From NCBI GenBank assembly GCA_036384915.1, contig DASVLJ010000019.1:1-64000 (forward strand): a stretch of DNA of 64,000 nt, in the 5' to 3' direction. Below are positions 45,933 through 54,327 of the stretch, in pieces. The notes under the pieces are model-generated. The model did no database searches, had not been told where the DNA came from, and saw only the letters and a program-made list of their open reading frames with translations. The DNA is from PKWO01 sp036384915 (GTDB lineage Bacteria; Pseudomonadota; Gammaproteobacteria; Burkholderiales; Burkholderiaceae_D). The position numbers were made by a program, and so were the translations under genes. Each line of letters begins with the position of its first letter. Within the stretch, counting starts at the first letter, position 1.

Positions 45933-46595
45933 TTACTGGCAGTTGAATTTGACCGTGATGGCACTCGATCCGACGACGCCGCCGGATGCGGGCGTGGAGC
46001 TGTCGACCGCGCACACTTGCTTCGGACTGGTCGGCTGCTTGGCTATCGCGACCGTGTATTGCGTGTTCAAAGGCAGTGTCACCGTCGCGCCCGAAGAATC
46101 AGTGAAGCGATAGACCGTGCTCGAGGTATAGCCGCTCGTGCTGTTGTTCGTGACAACCGTGGTCAACAAGGTGCTCGCATCATTGGCCCGGGTTAGGGAC
46201 AAGGTCACACTGTCGCCGCTGGCAAGACCGCTGACGGTGGCACCCACGGGCGCATTGTCGGAGCACACCACGGCTACGTTTGTGATGGCGTCGGCGCTGA
46301 AATCGACAATGCCGGACCCATAGGAAACGGAACAGGTCTGGGTGGCGGGGGGCGTTGCAACCTGGACGTTATACGCGCCCTGGCTGCCGATGCTGCCGGC
46401 AAACGTAAACGAGCCGTTGCTTGATACTGTGAGCTTGTCGCCGCCGTTATTGGTCAAGACCAGATTTTCGTTCGCCGCCAGACCGCTGACGGTGCCGCCG
46501 ATCCTGGCGCTGCCGCCATTGCCGCCGCCGCATCCCGCCAATAACACAGCCATGCCGGCGCCGGCCATCCACGCTACTGCTTTCGTTCGATTCAT
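45933..46595 (-). CDS. repeat-containing lipoprotein, paralogue 2
   Basis: A 220-residue lipoprotein (Cys22 in LLAGCGGG) with the same two-module plan as the next gene. Module 1 reads GGTVSGL, LTNNGGDKLTVSSNGSFTFAG and CSVSYGSG. Module 2 starts GATVSGL and ends with CAVDSSTPASGGVVG. ATG 46595 follows AGGA; the longer frame upstream lacks a signal peptide. It is the first gene of the pair, with 46 bases between stop and next start. Confidence 0.78.
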   Translation of the reverse strand: MNRTKAVAWMAGAGMAVLLAGCGGGNGGSARIGGTVSGLAANENLVLTNNGGDKLTVSSNGSFTFAGSIGSQGAYNVQVATPPATQTCSVSYGSGIVDFSADAITNVAVVCSDNAPVGATVSGLASGDSVTLSLTRANDASTLLTTVVTNNSTSGYTSSTVYRFTDSSGATVTLPLNTQYTVAIAKQPTSPKQVCAVDSSTPASGGVVGSSAITVKFNCQ

Positions 46596-46937
46596 AAATA
46601 TTCCTGGTTTTCCCGTCAACTTCCGCGTCTGCGCACATCCGCCCGAATCCGCCAGTTTGTGGCCGGAACGGCATCTTTGCAGGATTTTGGGCAAAGGCAC
46701 AAGGATACTATTAATTTAAACAATTGACGGCGCTTTATGGCGCGGGGACATGATTTTGAACAAAGAATTTACCCCTCGTTTGCAAATCCGTCCGTCAAAT
46801 CCCATTGCAATTATTACCACATTCGTAAACACCCCAACAACGCAGCAGACAGAATACGCTACCGCGCTTCCGCCCTGGCGTAAAATTGCGCGGCGCCAAT
46901 TCGTGCGTCGCCGGCCACATCATGGAGGAGTTCCGGT
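46596..46937. other. divergent intergenic region
   Basis: About 340 AT-rich bases between the lipoprotein pair and the oxidoreductase. Short frames here lack support. It must hold both promoters, but I see no strong -35/-10 pair or operator. Confidence 0.4.
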
Positions 46938-47951
46938 ATGAGCAAATCATTCGTCCGCTGGGGCATACTCGGCACCGGCCGCATCGCACGCGCATTTGCC
47001 GAGGGTCTACGCGACGTACCCGACGCAGCACTGGTTGCGGTCGCCTCACGCAAGATGGAAACGGCGCAAAGCTTCGCCGCAGCTTTCAGCGTTCGGCCGG
47101 GCGACATCAAAGCGCATGGCAGTTATGAAGAACTGGCCGGCAATCCGGAAGTCGATGCCGTCTACATCGCCACGCCGCATAACCTGCATGCCGACAATGC
47201 CCTGACTTGCCTGCATGCAGGCAAAGCCGTGCTGTGCGAAAAACCGTTCACCATCAACCGGCGCCAGGCGCGCGAGGTGGTCGACGTGGCGCGGCACAAG
47301 AAATTGTTCCTGATGGAAGCCATGTGGACGCGTTTCCTGCCCGCCGTGCGCGAAGCGCGGCGCCTGATCGAACGCGGCGAAATCGGCCAGCCGCGCCAGG
47401 TTCTGGCCGATTTCGGTTTTTGTGCCGAATTCGATCCGCACAGCCGGCTGTTCGCCAAGGAATTGGGCGGCGGCGCCCTGCTAGACATCGGCATCTATCC
47501 CCTCTCGATCGCCACCTACCTGCTGGGGCCGGTACAACAAGCGCAGGCGCAAGCCGTGCTGGCCGAAACCGGAGTCGACACGCAAACCGCATTCAGCCTG
47601 CGCCATCGCAGCGGCGCACTGTCTTCCTGCCTGTGCTCGATCACGGCCGGCACGCCTTCACGCTTGATCGTTTCCGGCAGCAAGGGGAATATCGAGCTGC
47701 ACACGCCCTTCTTCATGTCCCAGGCATTGACCGTCACAGACAACGCCGGCGCCAGCCGCATGGTCAAGCTGCCCTTCCTCGGCAACGGCTATACGCATGA
47801 AGCGATCGAGGTCGGCCGCTGCCTGCGCAGCGACATGACGGAGAGCCCCCTGATGACGCTGGACGAGACGCTGGACCTGATGGGATGGCTCGATGAACTC
47901 CGCGCGCAATGCGGCGTGCGCTATCCCTACGACGACGAGAACGACGACTGA
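46938..47951 (+). CDS. Gfo/Idh/MocA family oxidoreductase
   Basis: A 337-residue NAD(P)-dependent dehydrogenase. The Rossmann start WGILGTGRIARAFAEGL, the family motif CEKPFTIN (~96-103) and the C-terminal domain with GGGALLDIGIYPLS are present. The MEAMWTRFLP segment is close to dimeric dihydrodiol dehydrogenase and glucose-fructose oxidoreductase relatives. The natural substrate, probably a sugar or cyclic diol, is not shown by context. GAGGAG precedes the ATG. Confidence 0.9.
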   Translation: MSKSFVRWGILGTGRIARAFAEGLRDVPDAALVAVASRKMETAQSFAAAFSVRPGDIKAHGSYEELAGNPEVDAVYIATPHNLHADNALTCLHAGKAVLCEKPFTINRRQAREVVDVARHKKLFLMEAMWTRFLPAVREARRLIERGEIGQPRQVLADFGFCAEFDPHSRLFAKELGGGALLDIGIYPLSIATYLLGPVQQAQAQAVLAETGVDTQTAFSLRHRSGALSSCLCSITAGTPSRLIVSGSKGNIELHTPFFMSQALTVTDNAGASRMVKLPFLGNGYTHEAIEVGRCLRSDMTESPLMTLDETLDLMGWLDELRAQCGVRYPYDDENDD

Positions 47952-47983
47952 ATCGCAGAAATGAATCGCATCTTGCGCCTCGC

Positions 47984-48013
47984 TTGCGGCCGCGCAACGA
48001 AACGTGTTATACT
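47984..48013 (+). promoter_or_regulatory. promoter of tRNA-fMet
   Basis: TTGCGG (47984-47989) and TATACT (48008-48013) are separated by 18 bases. The GC-rich spacer contains CGCGCAACG. The predicted start near 48020 is a few bases before the tRNA. Confidence 0.6.
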
Positions 48014-48026
48014 TTCATTCTTCAGA

Positions 48027-48103
48027 CGCGGGGTGGAGCAGTCTGGCAGCTCGTCGGGCTCATAACCCGAAGGTCACAGGTTCAAATCCTGTCCCCGCAA
48101 CCA
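48027..48103 (+). tRNA. initiator tRNA-Met(CAT)
   Basis: A 77-base tRNA with encoded CCA. Anticodon CAT sits in loop CTCATAA. Initiator features are present: the unpaired C1-A72 end and three G:C pairs at the base of the anticodon stem (GGG/CCC). It has its own promoter and terminator. Confidence 0.97.
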
Positions 48104-48113
48104 GATTCAGGCA

Positions 48114-48149
48114 AGCCGTTGATTTTCTAAGCGAAATCAACGGCTTTTT
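48114..48149 (+). terminator. Rho-independent terminator of tRNA-fMet
   Basis: A perfect 12-bp stem AGCCGTTGATTT/AAATCAACGGCT with an eight-base loop, followed by a T tract, ten bases after the tRNA. Confidence 0.9.
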
Positions 48150-48296
48150 GCTTTTCCGCCTCTCCGGGTGCGGTCGCCATCCGAGTCGCTTACGAAGCCG
48201 CTCAAGCCTGCGCAACTTCATGGCGGCGAATGAAACTCGAATAGAATGGACGCATGGACCAATTCGCCCTTCCTCGGGCCGACAAGGACTCCGCAT

Positions 48297-49187
48297 ATGC
48301 CTATCCACGCGGTTAAGCCGCAAGAGCACGAAAGCCGGGCGCCAGGCGCCGCACCCGCAAAAAACGCGGCTGCGCCCTCGTTCCAATTTGCGGACAATCG
48401 TCCTGAGGCCGCGGTGCAATTGGCGCTGCAGGCTCTCGCGGACCAAAGCCCGCGGGCCCGGAGCTTCGCAGCGACAAGCCAGCTCGCCCGCTCCAGGCAC
48501 GCAGCGGCGACTCCATCGATGGCATCCCGCGCTGTTACGCAGTTGGTGCTAAAAAATGGCCCCGGCGGCACGCAGATCGATGTGGAAGAGGACGCAGACT
48601 ACCTGCCGGCCTGCTTCGACGCCGAAGGTGTCGATGTCATCCGCCACTGGGTATTCTACAAACGGCCCGGCGCGTCCATAGCGGCTTGGAACGACACGGA
48701 CTTTTTCTATGCCGACCGCGATGGCGCAGGCGATCTGGTCCAGATCACCTCCGCAGTGATCCATGGGTATTTCGACCGGAAACATCCCGACTTCGCGAGA
48801 ACAGGAGGCGTAGACACCACGAAGAATTGCCAGGACTATGCGACGGAAGGCCAGGTCGGCACCCACGCCAACGATTTCGGGGACGCCCGCACGCTGACGC
48901 ACTATCTCGGACAGCTGGCCATCGGCCACTATGTAGTGAAAAAGGGCAGCTTCCACTGGCTGCGACTGCAGAAGACGGGGGCCGACGCATTTACAATCCG
49001 GCAGAAGGACGGGGAAAGCGCAATCTATTCGAAGAACTTCGACTTGGCAGGCGCGAGCGCATACATTTCCCAATTGGCAGGCACGCTCTACACGGTCGCA
49101 GCCCTCGACCCGCCGCCTCCTGCTCCAGCCGAGGGGGACGCGGCGCCCGCAGCCGTTGCGGACGTGGCAGCGGTACACGGCAACTGA
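48297..49187 (+). CDS. orphan protein with eCIS-cargo-like N-terminal leader
   Basis: A 296-residue protein. ATG 48297 follows AAGGA at eight bases. Residues 31-64 read FADNRPEAAVQLALQ then ADQSPRARSFAATSQLA. This is the D-N-R-P-E-A...Q...L-Q...A-(D/N)-x-S-P leader that I recall from cargo proteins associated with extracellular contractile injection systems, often together with DUF4157 domains. RAVTQLVLKNG follows where such leaders usually meet the cargo domain. The C-terminal domain (~95-270) is unfamiliar. Cys178 in KNCQDYATEGQ and His220 in GSFHWLRLQ have the spacing and surroundings of a papain-like (NlpC/CHAP-type) pair. A Pro/Ala tail closes the protein. No phage-tail or injection genes are nearby, and there is no signal peptide. 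Confidence 0.65.
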   Translation: MPIHAVKPQEHESRAPGAAPAKNAAAPSFQFADNRPEAAVQLALQALADQSPRARSFAATSQLARSRHAAATPSMASRAVTQLVLKNGPGGTQIDVEEDADYLPACFDAEGVDVIRHWVFYKRPGASIAAWNDTDFFYADRDGAGDLVQITSAVIHGYFDRKHPDFARTGGVDTTKNCQDYATEGQVGTHANDFGDARTLTHYLGQLAIGHYVVKKGSFHWLRLQKTGADAFTIRQKDGESAIYSKNFDLAGASAYISQLAGTLYTVAALDPPPPAPAEGDAAPAAVADVAAVHGN

Positions 49188-49358
49188 ACCCGGTTCCGAC
49201 CGTTCCGTTCCACCACCAGGCGCAGCCTGGCTCGTCATGGATACGCCGCGAACCTCATAAAAGATCGAGGCGCGTCGAGTTATTCCAGGGCAAGAGAATC
49301 CGCTTTCGATTCCTATGCCGGGGCGTTCAGCATCTTTCGCATGCCACGTCGCCAGCCC

Positions 49359-49517
49359 TCAGCGGTCTTCGGGCAAACCTTCCTCATCCATCAGGATGCG
49401 CATCGCCGGCCCTTCCATATCGTCGAACTGGCCGCTGTCGGACATACCGAAAAACACCCAGATCGCCAGGAAGACCAGAATTACGCTGAGCGGTACGAGC
49501 AGGTAAAGCGCTTCCAT
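49359..49517 (-). CDS. ccoS: cbb3 oxidase maturation protein CcoS
   Basis: A 52-residue single-span membrane protein: MEALYLLVPLSVILVFLAIW, then FFGMSDSGQFDDMEGPA, the typical CcoS pattern. It is needed for cofactor insertion into cbb3-type cytochrome oxidase. It starts after AGGAAGG, eight bases beyond the ccoI stop, and is the last gene of hemN-safE-ccoI-ccoS. The small size makes it easy to miss. Confidence 0.93.
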   Translation of the reverse strand: MEALYLLVPLSVILVFLAIWVFFGMSDSGQFDDMEGPAMRILMDEEGLPEDR

Positions 49518-49525
49518 GGTCCTTC

Positions 49526-52000
49526 CTATGTCGATGAAGCCGGTGCCGGCAAGTCGGTGAAGCCGGCTTGCCGGCGCGCAGCCTTGCGGTAAACTCTCAA
49601 GGAGTTGAGCACAACAAGGATGGAACTGGCCGACATGCCCACCGCCGACATCCAGGGATCGATCAGGCCCATCGCCGCCGCAGGAATGGCGGCAAGGTTG
49701 TAGGCAGCGGCCCAAATCAGGTTTTGCCGCATCAGGCGCGAGGTCCGGCGCGAAACGCGGTCGGTCTCGCATAGCGAGTCGAGGCGACCGGAAAGCAATA
49801 CGCAATCGGCGGAAACCTGGGCAAGCGCACTGCCCTCTCCCATGGCGAACGAGACATCCGCCGCGCTCAACACGGCGGCATCGTTGATGCCGTCTCCCAC
49901 CATCGCCACCACGGCACCGTCGCGCTGCAATGCGCGCACGGCTTCGACCTTTTGCTCGGGCATGCAGTTGCCGATGACCTGCCCGATCTGCAGTTCACGC
50001 GCAACCGCCTGCGCGAGGCTCTCCCTATCACCGCTCAGCAGCACCACGGATTTACCTTCCGCCTTGAAATGCTCGACCACTGCCCGCGCTTCGGGGCGCA
50101 AGGCATCGCTTAGTTGAAAACGGGCGATCCAGCCGGTTTCGCGCGCCAGGCACACTTCGCTGCCTTCCCGACATTCCGCAAAAGGCGAAGCGCTTCCCGC
50201 TAGTTGCGCCACAAACCTTGCGCTCCCCAGGCGATAACGCATGCCGTCGACGGTGGCTTCGATGCCGCCACCGGCGGTGCATTCAATGTCCGCGACGGTT
50301 TTTGTGTCCGTCACTTTGCGTCCGGCGGCATGGATCGCCGCAGCGAGCGGGTGATTGTCCCCGGCGGCGATGGCAGCGGCCAGCGCCAACGCGGCGTTCC
50401 GCTCCATGCCTGCGACAGTCTCGATGGAACGGATGGCCGGTTTCCCCAGCGTCAACGTCCCGGTCTTGTCGAACACCACGTGCGTAGCACGACGCAACGC
50501 CTCCAGCACATGGGGCTGAATCGTCAGCACGCCTTGCCCAAGCAAACGTGCGTTGGCGGCCGCCAGAACTGTCGGCGCGGCGAGCGACAAGGCGCACGGG
50601 CAGGAAACCACCAGCATCGCAATCAACACCGGCCAAGCGCGCGCCGGTTCGGTGCCCTGCCAATACAGGAAGGCGGCCAGGGCCAATGCAAGAAGTCCGG
50701 CAACGAAGCGGGCGGCAACGGAGTCGGCCCACGTCGCCAGTCCTGGTTTTTCCAGCCTTGCCTTACGCGCTGCCTCAAGCACCAGGGCGAGCGTCGACGC
50801 TTCCGCCGGCCGCACAATACGCAGCACGACAGGATGGGCAAGATTGCAGGCACCGGCCGGCAAGGCATCGCCAATTGCCCGTTGCTGCGGCCTGCTCTCT
50901 CCGGTCAGCACCGAGAGGTCGATGCGCGTCGCACCCTGCTCTATGACCCCGTCCGCCGCCAGCACGTCGCCAGCCCCCAAAAGTACATGATCTCCCGGCA
51001 GCAGGGTTTCCGCGTTGACCAGTTCGCTGCTTTGGTCGTTCGGCCAATGGGCCAGGCGCCGGGCCGAAGCCGGCGTGGCGCGCAGTATCCTGTCGAGCGC
51101 GGCAGCGGCCCGCATCCTGGCGTGCAGCTCGAGATAGCGGCTTCCCAGGAGCAGGAAAATGAACATGGTGATCGAATCGAAATACACGGGCTCGCGCTGC
51201 GCCAGCGTCGCGGCGGCGCTGGCGCCGAATGCGGCCGCTATCCCCAGGGCCACCGGCACATCCATGCCGAGAATGCGCTGCCTCAGGTTGCGCCACGCGC
51301 CGGCGAAAAAAGGTTGCGCCGAGTAGAGTACCGCCGGCAGCGTCAACAGCATGCCGGCCCAGCGCATCAGGCCCGCCATGTCACGGTCCATGGTGCCGTC
51401 GTTGGCCAGATAGGCGGGAATGGCATACATCATGACCTGCATCATGGAAAGGCCGGCGATGAAAAGGCGGCGGAACAGCGCACGCTGTTCCCGCTTCAGG
51501 CTCTCCGAGTATGGCGTGGCATCGGCCGGGTGGGCCAGGTATCCAACCGCGTGGACGGCGCCGAGGATGTCGCTGGGCTTGCATTGCCCGGCGTCGCAGG
51601 TGACTCGCAAAATGCCTGTGCCGAAGTTCAGCTCGGCCTGGCGCACGCCGGGAAGTGCGCGCACGGTGTGTTCGACCAGCCAGATACAGGCAGCGCAGCG
51701 GAGGCCCTCGACGGCATAGCAGGTATCGGCATTGGCTTCGGCTTGGGCTGCGGAACCGGCTCGAAAATCGAAGAGATGCAGCTCTTCCGGCGTGGCGGAG
51801 AGCTGCGGCGCGCGCGCGGAGAACCCATCGCGCTCCAGATAAAACCTTTCCATACCCGCCGCCACAATGCCGTTCGCAACCGCGGCGCAGCCGGGACAGC
51901 ACATGGGCCGGCTTTCACCCGAAACCGTCGCACTCCAGTTCGCGCCCGGGGGCACAGGCGTGCCGCAATGGAAGCATAAGCTGAGATCGCGCGCGTTCAT
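49526..52000 (-). CDS. ccoI: copper-translocating P-type ATPase CcoI
   Basis: An 824-residue P1B ATPase (CcoI/FixI) that exports copper for cbb3 oxidase assembly. The N-terminal Cys-rich segment (CFHCGTPV and CCPGCAAVA) and heavy-metal domain with GLRCAACIWLVE are followed by eight membrane helices. SCPCALSLAAP is the metal path, DKTGTLTLG the phosphorylation site and MVGDGINDAAVLSAADVS the hinge. The ATG overlaps the safE stop by four bases (ATGA). Confidence 0.95.
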   Translation of the reverse strand: MNARDLSLCFHCGTPVPPGANWSATVSGESRPMCCPGCAAVANGIVAAGMERFYLERDGFSARAPQLSATPEELHLFDFRAGSAAQAEANADTCYAVEGLRCAACIWLVEHTVRALPGVRQAELNFGTGILRVTCDAGQCKPSDILGAVHAVGYLAHPADATPYSESLKREQRALFRRLFIAGLSMMQVMMYAIPAYLANDGTMDRDMAGLMRWAGMLLTLPAVLYSAQPFFAGAWRNLRQRILGMDVPVALGIAAAFGASAAATLAQREPVYFDSITMFIFLLLGSRYLELHARMRAAAALDRILRATPASARRLAHWPNDQSSELVNAETLLPGDHVLLGAGDVLAADGVIEQGATRIDLSVLTGESRPQQRAIGDALPAGACNLAHPVVLRIVRPAEASTLALVLEAARKARLEKPGLATWADSVAARFVAGLLALALAAFLYWQGTEPARAWPVLIAMLVVSCPCALSLAAPTVLAAANARLLGQGVLTIQPHVLEALRRATHVVFDKTGTLTLGKPAIRSIETVAGMERNAALALAAAIAAGDNHPLAAAIHAAGRKVTDTKTVADIECTAGGGIEATVDGMRYRLGSARFVAQLAGSASPFAECREGSEVCLARETGWIARFQLSDALRPEARAVVEHFKAEGKSVVLLSGDRESLAQAVARELQIGQVIGNCMPEQKVEAVRALQRDGAVVAMVGDGINDAAVLSAADVSFAMGEGSALAQVSADCVLLSGRLDSLCETDRVSRRTSRLMRQNLIWAAAYNLAAIPAAAMGLIDPWMSAVGMSASSILVVLNSLRVYRKAARRQAGFTDLPAPASST

Positions 52001-52797
52001 GGTTTTCCCGCCACCGTGGACGAACCGCAGAACGCACCGAGCAAACCATTGGGCATGCCTTGCGCGGCGTGGGCAAGTCCGACCAGGCCGAAGCCGAGAA
52101 CGATTGCGCCCGCAAAAAGGCGCATGTCGTTGTACCAGCGCAGATTGGCAATACGCAAACCGAGATAGCCGATCAGGAACATGGCCGGAAGCGTACCCGC
52201 GCCAAATGCCGCCATCAGCATCGCACTACCGGTAGCGGTGCCGGCCAGCATGGCCGTCAAGAGCATGCTGTAGACCATGCCGCACGGCAGCCAACCCCAG
52301 ATCAAGCCGGCAGCAAACAGTTTGGGGGCGCTATTGAGAGGGAACAGGCGCGGCGTCAAGGGTTGCAGCCAGCGCCACAGCCTTTGGCCCAGGGCCTCGA
52401 TGCGGGCGATGCCGGGCCACAGGCCCATGAGATAGAGACCCAGCGCGACGAGGAGGATATTGCTGGCCCAAAACGTGACGATACGGATGGCATTGATGTC
52501 GATCAGTGCGGCCAGGCCCTGCGCCATTCCGCCGGCAATCGCTCCGGCCGCGGCATAGCTCGTTATCCTGCCGCCGTTGTATGCCGCCATGCGCAACCAC
52601 GGCGCCACATCGATCCCGCCGGTCTGGGCGGTCCGGGCGGCAAACCGCGCTCCTTCCGTAACGACGGCAATGGGGAAGCGGCGCGGGGGCGAAGAGACGA
52701 CGGTGAAGGCACTGACGATGCCCCCGCACATGCCGATGCAATGCACACTGCCTGCAAGGCCGATCAGGAAAGCGGGTAGCAAGGACAGCCCGTTCAT
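51997..52797 (-). CDS. SafE/TauE-type membrane protein of the cbb3 locus
   Basis: A 266-residue membrane protein with about six helices and the signature AGSVHCIGMCGGIVSAF near the N-terminus, plus WGWLPCGMVYSMLLTAML. It belongs to the sulfite exporter TauE/SafE superfamily subgroup that accompanies cco genes. A role in copper delivery is likely from context: the paired Cys/Met motifs and position between hemN and ccoI. Sulfite export is improbable. Confidence 0.85.
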   Translation of the reverse strand: MNGLSLLPAFLIGLAGSVHCIGMCGGIVSAFTVVSSPPRRFPIAVVTEGARFAARTAQTGGIDVAPWLRMAAYNGGRITSYAAAGAIAGGMAQGLAALIDINAIRIVTFWASNILLVALGLYLMGLWPGIARIEALGQRLWRWLQPLTPRLFPLNSAPKLFAAGLIWGWLPCGMVYSMLLTAMLAGTATGSAMLMAAFGAGTLPAMFLIGYLGLRIANLRWYNDMRLFAGAIVLGFGLVGLAHAAQGMPNGLLGAFCGSSTVAGKP

Positions 52798-52807
52798 CCC
52801 TTGTCCT

Positions 52808-54211
52808 TCATATGGTTTTGGAATAACGCGTAGCCGAAGGCTGCTGCGCCAGGTAACGATCGAATACCATGCAAATATTGCGCACCAGCAGGCGGCCCTT
52901 GGGAGTGACGCTGATCCAGCCGTCCTCCATCGTCACCAGACCGTCTTCGATCATGGGCTTGAGGCGAGCGATTTCATCGGCAAAATATTCGTCGAAGGTG
53001 ATGGGAAAGGCCGTTTCGACCGAAGCGATCGACAACTCGAAATTGCACATCAGCATTTGAATGATGGAGCGGCGCATGGCGTCGTCCATGCTGATTTTTG
53101 TGCCGCGCACGATCGGCAACTCGTTGTTGTCGAGCCTTTCGTAATATTCGTCGAGGGTCTTCGCGTTCTGGCTATAGGTGGCGCCCATGGCGCCGATGGC
53201 CGACACGCCGCAAGCCACGAGATCCATGTCGGCATGGGTCGAATATCCCTGGAAATTGCGATGCAGGCGCCCCTGGAACAAAGCCTTGGCCAGATCGTCG
53301 GTCGGTTTGGCAAAGTGATCCATGCCGATATAGACGTAGCCCGCCCGCGTCAGGCTGCGGATGCACAGCGCCAGCATGTCGAGCTTGGTCTCCGCATCGG
53401 GCAGTTCATTCTCATTGATGCGGCGCTGCGGCTTGAACAGGTGCGGCAGATGGGCATAGTTATAGATGGCGATCCGGTCCGGCGCGATGTCGATCACCTT
53501 CTCCAACGTCTGCTCCATGGTGGTCATCGTCTGCAGCGGCAAGCCGTAGATCAAATCGATGCTGACCGACCGGAATTTGGCGTCGCGCGCGGCCTGAACC
53601 GCCTCGCGCGTCAACTCTTCCGGCTGAATGCGGTTGACTGCCTTCTGCACGGCCGGATCGAAATCCTGCACGCCCAGACTGACCCGGTTGAATCCCTGCT
53701 CGCGCAATACGAACATGCGCTCACGCGTGACGGTGCGCGGGTCGATCTCGATCGAATATTCGCCGAGCTCGTCCGAAACGGGCTTGAACCAGCTCCATAG
53801 ATGATCGAGCAACTCGCTCATCTGCTCGTCGGAGAGATAAGTCGGCGTGCCGCCGCCGAAGTGCAATTGCTCGACACGGTTCATGCCGACAAACAACTGC
53901 CCTTGCATGGAAATCTCGCGCTTCAGGTAATCGAGGTAAGTTGCCGCCTTTTCGCTGTTCTTGGTGATGACCTTGTTGCAAGCGCAGTAGTAGCAAACCG
54001 ACTTGCAGAACGGGATGTGGATGTAGAACGACAAAGCCGGGCTGACATTACGGCTGCGGCGCACGGCCACCGCCTGCAAATAGTCGCGATAACCGAAGTC
54101 CGCGCCGAAACGGTCCGCCGTCGGATAAGACGTGTAACGCGGCCCCTGGCGATTCAGTTTGCGTATCAGGTTTGCATCGAATTCCACCAGTGGCGCCAGC
54201 ACCGCTGCCAT
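52808..54211 (-). CDS. hemN: oxygen-independent coproporphyrinogen III oxidase
   Basis: A 467-residue radical SAM enzyme that makes protoporphyrinogen IX without oxygen. The iron-sulfur motif is IPFCKSVCYYCACNK (C-x3-C-x2-C with the extra Cys), followed by HFGGGTPTYLS, ALNRVSLGVQDFD-like and the C-terminal HemN domain. It supplies haem under low oxygen, matching its cbb3 neighbours. It is the first gene of the leftward operon with a well-placed FNR-type box upstream. Confidence 0.95.
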   Translation of the reverse strand: MAAVLAPLVEFDANLIRKLNRQGPRYTSYPTADRFGADFGYRDYLQAVAVRRSRNVSPALSFYIHIPFCKSVCYYCACNKVITKNSEKAATYLDYLKREISMQGQLFVGMNRVEQLHFGGGTPTYLSDEQMSELLDHLWSWFKPVSDELGEYSIEIDPRTVTRERMFVLREQGFNRVSLGVQDFDPAVQKAVNRIQPEELTREAVQAARDAKFRSVSIDLIYGLPLQTMTTMEQTLEKVIDIAPDRIAIYNYAHLPHLFKPQRRINENELPDAETKLDMLALCIRSLTRAGYVYIGMDHFAKPTDDLAKALFQGRLHRNFQGYSTHADMDLVACGVSAIGAMGATYSQNAKTLDEYYERLDNNELPIVRGTKISMDDAMRRSIIQMLMCNFELSIASVETAFPITFDEYFADEIARLKPMIEDGLVTMEDGWISVTPKGRLLVRNICMVFDRYLAQQPSATRYSKTI

Positions 54212-54264
54212 AATGATAACTCCTCAAGATATTTGCCCGTTCAACATGTCAGGCTGTGAAGGGA

Positions 54265-54306
54265 ATTGTAGATAGACATCCGTCCGCAAACCTTGCGGTA
54301 CATCAA
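54265..54306 (-). promoter_or_regulatory. FNR/Anr-dependent promoter of hemN
   Basis: Minus strand: TTGATGTACCGCAA (54306 to 54293; consensus TTGAT-N4-ATCAA) and a -10 TACAAT (54270 to 54265). A start near 54258 puts the box centre at about -41.5, the class II FNR position. The right half-site also lies within a second palindrome, CCGCAA-ACC-TTGCGG (54284-54298). Confidence 0.65.
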
Positions 54307-54327
54307 GCAGCACTGTCTTAAGCGAAG

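Noticed and set aside
47207..47800. long plus-strand frame inside the oxidoreductase
   Set aside because: It is a +1 shadow rich in Arg/Pro/Gly; the Gfo/Idh frame has all motifs.
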